Below, one piece after another: positions 6,870 through 14,215 of a DNA stretch of 15,083 nucleotides (position 1 is its first letter; each line of letters begins with the position of its first letter). The stretch is from NCBI GenBank assembly GCA_964577295.1, contig CAZNYN010000047.1, positions 1-15,083 of the forward strand, read 5' to 3'. The stretch is from CAZNYN01 sp964577295. Its GTDB lineage: Bacteria > Synergistota > Synergistia > Synergistales > Synergistaceae. Under the pieces are notes generated by a model. It searched no databases. It worked only from the letters and a program-made list of their open reading frames with translations, and was not told the DNA's origin. A program made the position numbers and the translations under genes.

Positions 6870-6924
6870 AGCCGAAACGCCCTAAACAAGGGCGTCTGAC
6901 CGTCAGGCGGTCACTGATGAGGCT
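6870..6924 (+). ncRNA. Type II hammerhead ribozyme upstream of the transposase gene
   Basis: All parts of a type II hammerhead are present in order. Stem II 5' strand AGCC (6870-6873) pairs with GGCT (6921-6924). GAA (6874-6876) is the G12-A13-A14 core. Stem III pairs ACGCCCT (6877-6883) with AGGGCGT (6889-6895) around loop AAACA, including the A15.1-U16.1 pair. C6896 is the cleavage-site nucleotide of GUC. Stem I pairs TGACCG (6897-6902) with CGGTCA (6908-6913) around TCAGG, and CTGATGA (6914-6920) is the invariant core. Cleavage is expected 3' of C6896. The element lies between the stop at 6865 and the AAAGGAG (6928-6934) of the transposase gene, so the downstream mRNA would start with the stem I hairpin just ahead of the ribosome-binding site. 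Confidence 0.92.
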
Positions 6925-6941
6925 AAGAAAGGAGTCCGGCT

Positions 6942-8840
6942 ATGTGGCTTACAGTTGCGCAGCTTGCACAAAACTTGAATAAAACCGAACGCGCAGTGCG
7001 CAAAGCCATTTCAACCGGCAGATACTCCACGGCTCGGTACGAAGATAGCTCAACACGCGGCGGCAACGCCGGTAAAGCCTGGACAATCTCGGCCTATGAC
7101 CCGGCAATTCCGGATTCGGTGAGGCGGAGTCTCGGAATAGAAGAACGGGCAGTAAAGCTCAAGGAAAAATTGAAGGAGGCGGAGCAGATGACAATAAAAC
7201 CGGAAAACTTAGATAACAGCGAAATGTCACAACGGCTGCGTGTCGTCCGCCGAGCCGAGACTTGCCCCGACGGCGTAAAAATGCGCGAATGGCTGGCATG
7301 GCTCTCACGTGATGAGAACGTCTCCGTTCCTACAATCTACCGTTGGGTTAAAGACGCCAAGCGCGGCAAGATAGTCAGCGACCGTGCACCTGTCCCGGTT
7401 GCTCTCACCGCATCAAGCGGCAAGATCAGCGTAACAGTACGCTCCCGCAGCTTCGCGCCGCAAGCCATGGAATATGGCATCGCGTTGCTCATGAACAACC
7501 AGTTTATGGACACAAAAACAGCGTATCAGGAACTGGCTGTCGAAGCCGAGGCAAAAGGCTGGGAGATAGGCTCAATGCAGTCCTTCTATCGTGCCGTAGC
7601 CTCCATGCCCGATATAGTGCGCATACTTACACAACGCGGCAAGCGCGGAGTTGAAGCCATCGTCAAACCTCCTATCTATCGTGACAATACAAAATACGGT
7701 GTCTATGAGGAACTTGTTGGCGACCAGCATATCTTTGACTACATCGTGCTTGACGCCGATGGTAAGCCTATACGCCCTGAAATGTTTGTATGGGGAGATA
7801 CGCGCAGCCGCTACTTAACAGGAGTTTGGCCTGTTATGGGTCACTATGACAAATATGCAGTTGGTCTTGCGCTCCGTGAAGCCTGCCGTTGGGGTATTCC
7901 TCAGCAGCTTCATACCGACTGGGGTAAGCCTGAATGCAGTAAATACATTCAGCAGCTTCGCCGCCAGCTTGCTGGCTTTGCCGCCTTCAAAAGCGGAGAA
8001 AGCTGGATGAACGGGGAGCTAAAACAGTATAAAAGCAAACCTCGCAACGCACAGGCGAAACCTATCGAGAGCTGGTTTTACCACGCATTTGAAGGCCCTC
8101 TCAAGCAGATGGGGCTTCCCGGCTATGCACGCAGGAGCTTTGAAGAGAAAGAGAACGAATATATCCAAGCGAACCTTCGTAAGGACATAAAAAAACAGAA
8201 CCTTCTTACAGCCACGGAGTTCTTTGAAATAGTTTTTAAGAAGGTTCAAGAATGGAATCAGCACCTTATGTCCGACAAAACTATCCCGGAAGAGGTATTC
8301 ATGAACGGTATTGAAGCTGCAAACCTCTACCGCTTCGATGACCGGAGTTTAGATTTTCTGACACTGCCGTCAGAAAAGCGAAAGGTAACAAAAAGCCTTG
8401 TCGGCATTAACATCGCAGGTTTTGTAAAGAAATGGCACAGCCCCGCATTGGCTCTGATGAACGGCAAAACGGTCGAAGTACGCTACAACCCATACGATGT
8501 GGAACGCGCTTATATCCTCGACATAAATACACATGAGCTTATAGACATAGCGCAGGAGTGGGACAGAGAAGACCCGCATGACCGAGAGGCCTTCACTAAG
8601 AAGATCCGCATACAAAACGCACTATTAAAAGACATAGCAAACATAGGCGGCCAGATGGCAAATAAGATTCAGACTCGCCTCCACAAAATAACGCCATACG
8701 CATCAGCCGCGGCGGAAGCTATAAAACTGGACACCGCACGAGAAGCGCTAATCATAAACAGCTCTGATGTGGATTCAAAGATAATCAACTTTGGCAATGA
8801 GCTGCTAAAGCAGCATAAAAAGATAGAAAACGTGGGATAG
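6942..8840 (+). CDS. MuA-like DDE transposase
   Basis: A 632-aa transposase that would pair the phage ends and carry out strand transfer for integration and replicative transposition. The first 60 residues (WLTVAQLAQNLNKTERAVRKAI) are a Mu-type N-terminal winged DNA-binding domain. A second HTH-like segment is near 115-140 (SVPTIYRWVKDAKRGK). The RNase H-like catalytic core has Asp261 (VGDQHIFDY), Asp326 (LHTDWGKPE) and Glu376 (AKPIESWFYHAFEG), the DDE triad. A Mu-type C-terminal beta-barrel follows at about 480-545. The C-terminal tail (INFGNELLKQHKKIENVG) may contact MuB, as in Mu. The length is close to MuA (663 aa). The start has AAAGGAG 7 bases upstream, immediately after the hammerhead ribozyme. 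Confidence 0.95.
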   Translation: MWLTVAQLAQNLNKTERAVRKAISTGRYSTARYEDSSTRGGNAGKAWTISAYDPAIPDSVRRSLGIEERAVKLKEKLKEAEQMTIKPENLDNSEMSQRLRVVRRAETCPDGVKMREWLAWLSRDENVSVPTIYRWVKDAKRGKIVSDRAPVPVALTASSGKISVTVRSRSFAPQAMEYGIALLMNNQFMDTKTAYQELAVEAEAKGWEIGSMQSFYRAVASMPDIVRILTQRGKRGVEAIVKPPIYRDNTKYGVYEELVGDQHIFDYIVLDADGKPIRPEMFVWGDTRSRYLTGVWPVMGHYDKYAVGLALREACRWGIPQQLHTDWGKPECSKYIQQLRRQLAGFAAFKSGESWMNGELKQYKSKPRNAQAKPIESWFYHAFEGPLKQMGLPGYARRSFEEKENEYIQANLRKDIKKQNLLTATEFFEIVFKKVQEWNQHLMSDKTIPEEVFMNGIEAANLYRFDDRSLDFLTLPSEKRKVTKSLVGINIAGFVKKWHSPALALMNGKTVEVRYNPYDVERAYILDINTHELIDIAQEWDREDPHDREAFTKKIRIQNALLKDIANIGGQMANKIQTRLHKITPYASAAAEAIKLDTAREALIINSSDVDSKIINFGNELLKQHKKIENVG

Positions 8841-8853
8841 AGGAGGAGTCCGC

Positions 8854-9765
8854 ATGGCACAAGATAAACTCAGCAATCTGCAAGAAATAGTAACGGCAAA
8901 GCGTCTAAGTAATTCTATGGTTGCTCGTATCACAGGTAAATCGGCAAGCACAGTAAGCCAAGTACTCAACAGCAAGTACCAAGGTCGCCCCGAGGTATTG
9001 GACGAAATGCTGGCAGCGCTCGAAGCCTTTGAAAATGCCGGAGACGACATCAAGCTTGAAGGTACTGTTCAATGGCTTACGGACGGAGAGAAGCTGATCA
9101 GCGGCATACTTAACCTGACCTATCAGACAAGCGGATTTGCCGCGCTAGTAGGACCGTCCGGCATCGGAAAGACCTATACCAGCAAGCTCTTCGCACAGGC
9201 GCACCCCATGGACACGGCATATATCCGCTGCGCAGACGGCATGTGTCAGGGCGATGTTGTCAATATGCTGCTTGAGATAGTCGGACTCCCTGCATACGGC
9301 ACAAAAACACAGCGAATGAAGCGCGCAATCTCTGCCATGAAAGATTCCGGCATCCGTATGATTCTCGTAGACGAAGCAGACCTGCTTGTTACAGACGGCT
9401 CTAAACCTGCAATCCTGCGTAAAATATCCGTATTCCGCGAAATTAAAGAGGCCGGCATAGGTGTTGCCATGATAGGGCTTGAGTCCTTCGACAATGCACT
9501 GCGCCTTGTCGGAGAGACATACGTCACCAGCCGGCTTGACTATTTCCGCCGCGTAAAGGACACAGCCACGGAAGAACTTGCATATTTCATATCCCAGCTC
9601 GGCATAGATCCGGAGACGCCCGAAGCACGTCACGCAATATCACTTGCCCCCAAGCGCGGCAGCCTGCGTCTTATAAGTAAGTTCGCACAGACAGCCAACC
9701 TTATCGGTCTGCGCGAAGCATTGGCAGTTATTTTCAACGCCACAGGACATATAAAGGAGGTCTAA
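8854..9765 (+). CDS. MuB-like AAA+ ATPase, transposition target selector
   Basis: A 303-aa ATPase, 13 bases after the transposase gene, with a strong GAGGAGGAG ribosome-binding site. The N-terminus (about residues 10-60) is an HTH (SNSMVARITGKSASTVSQVL) as in MuB. The ATPase part has Walker A GPSGIGKT (100-107), Walker B MILVDEAD (169-176) and a downstream ISVFREIKEAGIGVAMIG segment ending in the sensor-like GL. In Mu, MuB coats target DNA, recruits MuA and gives target immunity. The adjacency to a full MuA homologue makes the same role here very likely. The length is typical (MuB 312 aa). Confidence 0.93.
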   Translation: MAQDKLSNLQEIVTAKRLSNSMVARITGKSASTVSQVLNSKYQGRPEVLDEMLAALEAFENAGDDIKLEGTVQWLTDGEKLISGILNLTYQTSGFAALVGPSGIGKTYTSKLFAQAHPMDTAYIRCADGMCQGDVVNMLLEIVGLPAYGTKTQRMKRAISAMKDSGIRMILVDEADLLVTDGSKPAILRKISVFREIKEAGIGVAMIGLESFDNALRLVGETYVTSRLDYFRRVKDTATEELAYFISQLGIDPETPEARHAISLAPKRGSLRLISKFAQTANLIGLREALAVIFNATGHIKEV

Positions 9766-9767
9766 CA

Positions 9768-9944
9768 ATGAAGACACAGAAAGAAAAAACCGCAAAAAGA
9801 GACTCCTTCTGGCCGAAAGTAATTAAGGCGGCATGTGACGCAGACAGAGCCTCCGTAAAACTAAGGAGCAGTATTTTTATTAGCTCAGGAGGAATGTTAT
9901 CAATTTATAACGATAAAGGAGAGTGTATAACATGGCACGAGTAA
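9768..9944 (+). CDS. Small hypothetical protein, 58 aa
   Basis: ATG 9768 to TAA 9942-9944, directly after the MuB-like gene, with AAAGGAGG 7 bases before the start, one of the best ribosome-binding sites in the window. It overlaps the next gene's start by 13 bases. The product is basic at its N-terminus (MKTQKEKTAKR), with a central WPKVIKAACDADRASVKL helix and a C-terminal strand pair that ends GGMLSIYNDKGECITWHE. I do not recognise it. Context is the replication-accessory stretch between MuB and Gam. Confidence 0.75.
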   Translation: MKTQKEKTAKRDSFWPKVIKAACDADRASVKLRSSIFISSGGMLSIYNDKGECITWHE

Positions 9945-10444
9945 AACCGCAGAACATACAGCCGATACGCACAATAGAGGAGGCAAACGAAGCACTGCGT
10001 GAAATAGGTGAGCTGAAGCGTATAGCCGCGGATATCGAAAACCGTATGAACGATGACATCGCCCAGATAAAGGCAAACGCAGCCGAAGAAGCGGCTCCTC
10101 ATAACACAAGAAGAACCTCGCTGGAAAATGGACTTCTCGCTTTCGCAGAGCTTAAAAAGGGTGAGATATTCGGGAGCAAACGCAGCGTCAAATTGGATTA
10201 TGGCGAACTCGGATACCGTAAATCAACAGAACTCGGTACAGTCAAAGGCACAACATGGAAGGCAGTGCTGGGCAAACTCAAGGAGCTGGCATTTAAAGAA
10301 GCAATAAGAATTAAAGAAGAGCCGGACAAGGAGATAATGAGCCAATGGCCGCCCGAGCGTCTTGCCTTGGTAGGCTGCGAAAGGAAAGAGAAAGATACCT
10401 TCTGGTTTGAGCTCGACGAAGCTAAGATAGCGCAACTGCCATGA
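9932..10444 (+). CDS. Gam-like host-nuclease inhibitor / DNA-end protector
   Basis: A 170-aa protein matching the Mu Gam family, which binds double-strand DNA ends as a Ku-like dimer and shields them from RecBCD-type exonucleases. It has the long N-terminal coiled helix (IRTIEEANEALREIGELKRI through IKANAAEEAAPH), a core strand region GSKRSVKLDYGELGYRKS, the TWKAVLGKLKEL helix, an IRIKEEPDKEIM segment and the C-terminal FWFELDEAK strand. I chose ATG 9932 because AAGGAG lies 10 bases upstream; the upstream GTG at 9923 is only one base from that site. Its position in the early operon is as in Mu. The stop overlaps the next ATG (ATGA). Confidence 0.88.
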   Translation: MARVKPQNIQPIRTIEEANEALREIGELKRIAADIENRMNDDIAQIKANAAEEAAPHNTRRTSLENGLLAFAELKKGEIFGSKRSVKLDYGELGYRKSTELGTVKGTTWKAVLGKLKELAFKEAIRIKEEPDKEIMSQWPPERLALVGCERKEKDTFWFELDEAKIAQLP

Positions 10445-10623
10445 ACGAAAGGCCGGAGGGTTGGGAACTTGTGACAGGCGGTGGAGTCCGTTTCCACTAT
10501 TTCAGGAACGGCAGCAGCCTCTGCGACAGACACAAAAGCGGCGTGGTAGCGTTCCGGAGCGAACAGCCTCAGAAAGAGCTCTGCTGCCGCGAATGCTACA
10601 AGCGCAAGATGATGGAGCCATAA
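10441..10623 (+). CDS. Small Cys/His-rich protein, putative zinc-binding
   Basis: A 60-aa protein coupled to Gam by an ATGA overlap, with no clear ribosome-binding site of its own. It contains LCDRHKSG and, after a spacer, LCCRECYKRK. The C-x2-H and C-x2-C pairs could hold one zinc ion. I do not recognise a family. The stop (10621-10623) abuts the second hammerhead ribozyme, so this is the last gene of the transcript segment upstream of that cleavage site. Confidence 0.65.
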   Translation: MNERPEGWELVTGGGVRFHYFRNGSSLCDRHKSGVVAFRSEQPQKELCCRECYKRKMMEP

Positions 10624-10625
10624 CA

Positions 10626-10680
10626 GCGAAACAGGGCTTCGGCCCTGTCACCGAAAAGCGGCGTTTTCGGTCTGATGAGC
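10626..10680 (+). ncRNA. Type II hammerhead ribozyme upstream of gemA
   Basis: This is a second complete type II hammerhead. GC (10626-10627) pairs with GC (10679-10680) as a short stem II that may extend past an A-A mismatch to C10624-G10682. The core GAA is at 10628-10630. Stem III pairs ACAGGGC (10631-10637) with GCCCTGT (10642-10648) closed by a C(TTCG)G tetraloop. The cleavage nucleotide is C10649 of GTC. Stem I pairs ACCGAAAA (10650-10657) with TTTTCGGT (10664-10671) around a 6-base loop, and CTGATGA lies at 10672-10678. Its stems I and III differ in sequence from the copy at 6870-6924 while the core is identical. It starts right after the stop at 10623 and ends 4 bases before the AAAGGAG of gemA. 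The weak stem II is the main reservation about activity. Confidence 0.9.
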
Positions 10681-10699
10681 AGCCAAAGGAGAGATAACT

Positions 10700-11122
10700 A
10701 TGACAGCGCCAAAGAACATAGACGCAAAACAGAAGAAAATTATATGGAGTCTGGCAAGGAAAGAACTCGGCATGGATTCCGAGACACTCTATGCTTTACT
10801 GATGGAGATGTTTTCAGTCGAGCGCATGTCGGCTCTCACATGGAATCAGGCCGAAATTATTATCAGAGAGTTGCGCAGAAAAGCTACAGGAACAAGCTTG
10901 GAAGGGCTGACGGTTCTCCAGTACAGGGGCATCATGCACAGAGCAGCAGCTCTCGGGTGGTCACGTCAAGGTCTGCTCAAGTACATTAAAAATGAAACCG
11001 GAGTAGACGAAGTATCGTGGCTATCCGTGGGAAAGGCACGAATTGCCATAGCCGGAATGGAGAAGATAAAAAAATGGCGGGAGAAAAACCCGAAGGCGGA
11101 GGGTATAGATGGCGTACAGTGA
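10700..11122 (+). CDS. gemA: GemA-like regulatory protein (Mu gp16 / DUF1018 family)
   Basis: A 140-aa protein of the GemA family, early Mu-phage proteins linked to modulation of host gene expression and DNA supercoiling. Family features are the N-terminal KQKKIIWSLARKELGMDSETLYALL, a middle LTWNQAEIIIRELRRKA segment, then YRGIMHRAAALGWS and KYIKNETGVDEVSWLSVGKARIAIAGMEKI. The start has AAAGGAG 8 bases upstream, directly downstream of the second hammerhead ribozyme. It overlaps the terminase gene by 14 bases, which ties this early gene to a packaging gene. Mor, which normally follows in Mu, is absent here. Confidence 0.88.
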   Translation: MTAPKNIDAKQKKIIWSLARKELGMDSETLYALLMEMFSVERMSALTWNQAEIIIRELRRKATGTSLEGLTVLQYRGIMHRAAALGWSRQGLLKYIKNETGVDEVSWLSVGKARIAIAGMEKIKKWREKNPKAEGIDGVQ

Positions 11123-12707
11123 AAACGTAAAAAAAGAGGCAAAGCGCCTCTACCTCTCCGGCTACTCCTGTAACGAAGTCGCTGAAAAACTCAACATAAA
11201 TCCCGATACGACATTCCGATGGCGAAGCCGATACAAGTGGGACGAAGAGACAAGCGACGAATCCATAGCCGGACTAAAAAAACACATAGCAGCTATTACA
11301 GCCTCCGAGGAAGATTTGACGGAGGCTCAAACTCGTAAGCTGGAAAAGCTCGCAAAAGCACAAGAACGCATAGAGCGCGCGGCGGCACGTGAATCTAAAG
11401 ATGCCCGTGGGCGCAAACGCAAGAAGGAAGCTGCCGAAGCACTGCGTCCGGAAGTAATTGGTGACATACGTTCCCGTGCTTACGATACACTCTACCAGTA
11501 TCAGCGTGACTGGCTCGACGACGAGAACCGCTTCCGCCTTATTCTCAAGAGCCGTCAGACTGGCTTCTCCTATCTCACCGGCTTCGATGTAATGATGGGC
11601 GCATTAACGCGCAATGAGAATCAGATAGTCGTATCAGCATCTCAGGATCAGTCAGACATAGTGCGCCGCTACTGTACTCTATGGGCGGACAAGTACGAAG
11701 TAGAGTATCTGGAAGACGGGAATTCGCTCATCATGCCGGGCGGTAAACGCTGTATCTTCCTGCCGTGTAATCCGCGCACAGTACAGGGTTACACAGGAGA
11801 TGTATATCTGGATGAGTTCGCGTGGCATATGAAAAACCGACTCATGTGGAGCACTGTTATCCCAATCGCGACGCAGGGCAGCAAGAGGATAACCGTAATA
11901 AGCACGCCATATACAGAAACGGACATGTTCGGCGAACTTATTATGAATCCAGACAAATACAACCGGTTTAGCCGTCATAAGGTAACGATTCACGATGCGA
12001 TAAAAGATGGGCTGCCGGTAAACCTGGACGACATCATCAGCCTGCTTGATGACATCTCATTCGCTCAGGCTTACGAGTGCAAGTTCTTCGCTGATGCGCT
12101 GTCTCTGTTGTCTCCCGAAGAGGTGCGAGCTGCCTTCGATGAAGAGTGCCTGCACTATGTGCCGGGCTGGGTGAACGGTGGCGTTGACATCGGTCGTTAT
12201 AAAGACCTTACAGCCTTGGTATTGGCAGAGCAATATGTGGATAACGGCGATAAATTAGTCGGGATTCGTAAGATAGACACACTAAATAACGTGACTTTTG
12301 AAACTCAAAAGAGCCATATAGCGTCGGTTGTAGAAAGCTGGAGGATAAAGCGGCTGGCAATTGACGCGACAGGAATCGGCGCGAACCTTGCCGAAGACAT
12401 GCAGAAGATGTACCCGGGTAAGGTTCTGCCCACGACATTCACACGCGAAAAGAAGGAAGAATGGGCTCTCGGTGTCAAAAAGCTCTTTGAATCCGGACGA
12501 ATTCGTATACCGAACAACCGAGACTTGGTCATGCAGCTTCACAGTATAAAACGCAAGCCCACTGAGCGCGGATTCACGTATGACGCTGACCGCAACGAGC
12601 AGGTCAAGCACGCCGACCTCTTCTGGGCTCTGGCTCTAGCAGTGCAGGAGTTTGCCGGGCGCAGACGGGTCTTAACCTCAAGTAATGTTAAATATATCAA
12701 AGGCTAA
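11109..12707 (+). CDS. Terminase large subunit with N-terminal HTH
   Basis: A 532-aa packaging motor and nuclease. Residues 1-45 are an HTH (LSGYSCNEVAEKLNINPDTTFRWRSRY) like those of small terminase subunits, followed by a charged coiled-coil-like region (60-115). The ATPase has a Walker A variant LILKSRQTG (144-152), Walker B VYLDEFAW (232-239) and the coupling motif STP (265-267). The nuclease has Asp360 (GGVDIGRYKD), Asp419 (LAIDATGIG) and Asp502 (KHADLFWALA), the acidic triad of RNase H-like terminase nucleases. This resembles Mu gp28-type and Terminase_6 proteins. No separate small subunit is present, so the N-terminal HTH may do that job. The start has GGAGGG 5 bases upstream and overlaps gemA. 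Confidence 0.9.
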   Translation: MAYSENVKKEAKRLYLSGYSCNEVAEKLNINPDTTFRWRSRYKWDEETSDESIAGLKKHIAAITASEEDLTEAQTRKLEKLAKAQERIERAAARESKDARGRKRKKEAAEALRPEVIGDIRSRAYDTLYQYQRDWLDDENRFRLILKSRQTGFSYLTGFDVMMGALTRNENQIVVSASQDQSDIVRRYCTLWADKYEVEYLEDGNSLIMPGGKRCIFLPCNPRTVQGYTGDVYLDEFAWHMKNRLMWSTVIPIATQGSKRITVISTPYTETDMFGELIMNPDKYNRFSRHKVTIHDAIKDGLPVNLDDIISLLDDISFAQAYECKFFADALSLLSPEEVRAAFDEECLHYVPGWVNGGVDIGRYKDLTALVLAEQYVDNGDKLVGIRKIDTLNNVTFETQKSHIASVVESWRIKRLAIDATGIGANLAEDMQKMYPGKVLPTTFTREKKEEWALGVKKLFESGRIRIPNNRDLVMQLHSIKRKPTERGFTYDADRNEQVKHADLFWALALAVQEFAGRRRVLTSSNVKYIKG

Positions 12708-12723
12708 GGAGTTGACTAGAGAG

Positions 12724-12915
12724 ATGATATGCCCAAATTGCGGAAGCAGGCTTAACGTAAATAACACAGAGGACTTAGAAGACAAAGTCCTGCGGAAACG
12801 GCGCTGTAAGATGTGCGGTCGCTACTATGTCACTTACGAAGTTTTGGAAAGGCAGTTTGATAGAGATGAAGCCGCTCAGAAAAAGCGCTGCATTGAATCT
12901 GCAAGGCACAATTAA
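12724..12915 (+). CDS. Small zinc-ribbon protein, NrdR/Ogr-like
   Basis: A 63-aa protein beginning MICPNCGSRL and containing RRCKMCGRYYVTYEVLE, so two C-x2-C knuckles about 30 residues apart with a basic stretch before the second. This is the layout of the NrdR N-terminal zinc ribbon and of phage Ogr/Delta transcription activators. I chose ATG 12724, which puts the first CxxC at residue 3 as in NrdR, with AAGGAG at 12706-12711 (12-base spacing, a little long). An upstream in-frame ATG at 12685 lies inside the terminase gene with no ribosome-binding site. Possible roles are late-gene activation or a head-gene accessory role. The C-terminus overlaps the MuF gene in another frame. Confidence 0.7.
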   Translation: MICPNCGSRLNVNNTEDLEDKVLRKRRCKMCGRYYVTYEVLERQFDRDEAAQKKRCIESARHN

Positions 12916-14215
12916 CACACTGAAAGCGGCACTCTCAAAGGCATGGGACACTCAGACCCGTGCCTTTCTGCTCGATTTACTTGTCGAAGCCGATATGCTC
13001 GGCGCCGATGGACAACCTAGTGCCGAGGAATTGACAAGAATAAGCGCGAAAGCGGAGGAATACCTTGGTACTGGTCTTCGCGAGGCTGCTCGCCGTCCCG
13101 TGATATCAGCGCAGTCCGCGGCTTACATGACGGGACGGAAAGCCGTATCAGGTATAGATTACAGCTTTACACGCAAAGATATATATGCACTAGACCTGCT
13201 GCGCGACGACATGCTCTTCTGGGTCGGCAAGGCATACGACCGTAATTTCTCATCCTGGATGCAACAGCGCGTCAAGGAGTATTTCGACGAAGGTATGTCG
13301 CGTGTCCAGCTCACAGAACGGATAGCCGAGAAAATGAACGTCATAGACCCAAATATGAAAGACTATATTGCGCTGCTGGCAGATCATAATACAACTCGCG
13401 TCGCAGAGATGGGACACGTTTCAGCCTATGAAGATGCGGGAGTAGAGTATGCTGAGATAGTGGCGGTCATGGACGAAAAAACCAGTCCAATCTGCCGCCA
13501 CCTGCACGGCAGAATCATACCTGTATCTGCTATGTCAGCGCAGAGGGATAGGATACTATCAGCGTCAAAAAGCCGAAATATTGGTGCGATAAAGGCAGCA
13601 CAGCCAATGTTATCTTCGACCTCCGGCAAGGGGCTCAATGTCATGACGTCCGCCAAGACAGGACAGATAATAGAAGAAGGAATAGGATTCCCCCCTTATC
13701 ATTTTCGCTGCCGCACAACAACGGTCGCACATTTTGAGCCTGCGGAGTTCCATGAGAAGTCAAAATACTGGGCTATAAACGGAGAAATACCGAAGAAATC
13801 TGAGAGCGCTCTGGTGGATTATGCAAGAAATGCTCGATGGGGAACACACAAGTTATACTTCAAAAACGGCTTGAATGCTTCTGCGCTCTACCATTTTAAA
13901 CGTCACGGAAATGATATGGGTCTAGCCAGCCTGCAAGATTATAACGCTGAATTGATGCGGGTCATCAAAAGCGGAAAAAGCGAAAAATGGTTGGTAATAC
14001 CGGATAAAATAAAAAAGCCGCACCCAATCTTGTACGCTAGGGACGCTAAAACAAGGTTTGTTGCTATAATAAATTTGGACGGACAGACTATTGCGTCATT
14101 TTATGAAATGAACGACCAATACTGGGATGACCTTTTAAATATGATAAAGAAGCATGGAAATTACATTCAGCTTAATAAAGGGATCACAAAATGGACAGAG
14201 TTCATGCCGAAATAA
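12866..14215 (+). CDS. MuF/SPP1 gp7-like head protein with C-terminal putative BECR-type nuclease toxin domain
   Basis: A 449-aa minor head protein. Residues about 1-290 form the MuF domain, with the diagnostic PICRHLHGRIIPV and GFPPYHFRCRTTTV blocks near 208-220 and 275-287. About 160 residues follow that normal MuF proteins lack. Residues 332-432 carry LYHFKRHGNDMG (His343, His347), a helix from YNAELMRVIKSG, then HPILYARDAKTRFVAI and LDGQTIASFYEMN. This His-containing helix followed by a twisted sheet ending T-x-x-x-x-Y resembles the phage BECR (barnase-EndoU-colicin E5/D-RelE) nuclease domains found on MuF polymorphic toxins. G+C falls from 33/60 (13201-13260) to 23/60 (14041-14100), suggesting separate acquisition. 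Start choice: ATG 12866 is preferred over 12827, but both have weak ribosome-binding sites; translation is probably coupled to the overlapping zinc-ribbon gene. Confidence 0.82.
   Translation: MKPLRKSAALNLQGTINTLKAALSKAWDTQTRAFLLDLLVEADMLGADGQPSAEELTRISAKAEEYLGTGLREAARRPVISAQSAAYMTGRKAVSGIDYSFTRKDIYALDLLRDDMLFWVGKAYDRNFSSWMQQRVKEYFDEGMSRVQLTERIAEKMNVIDPNMKDYIALLADHNTTRVAEMGHVSAYEDAGVEYAEIVAVMDEKTSPICRHLHGRIIPVSAMSAQRDRILSASKSRNIGAIKAAQPMLSSTSGKGLNVMTSAKTGQIIEEGIGFPPYHFRCRTTTVAHFEPAEFHEKSKYWAINGEIPKKSESALVDYARNARWGTHKLYFKNGLNASALYHFKRHGNDMGLASLQDYNAELMRVIKSGKSEKWLVIPDKIKKPHPILYARDAKTRFVAIINLDGQTIASFYEMNDQYWDDLLNMIKKHGNYIQLNKGITKWTEFMPK

Noticed and set aside
6877..6913. Two tandem hairpins before the transposase gene read as a terminator or attenuator
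   Set aside because: No U-run follows either hairpin and the bases between and after them are exactly the hammerhead core, which explains the whole structure. The same applies to 10631-10671.
8454..8460. Another CTGATGA on the plus strand, preceded by an AGCC/GGCT hairpin, inside the transposase gene
   Set aside because: The base at the required U16.1 position is A, the base after CTGATGA is A rather than the usual G, and no GAA-plus-stem III part is present, so it is a chance match in coding sequence.
12724..12915. Mu Com translational regulator
   Set aside because: The zinc knuckle spacing and the RRCKMCGRYYVTYE block fit NrdR/Ogr better, and no mom-like gene is nearby.
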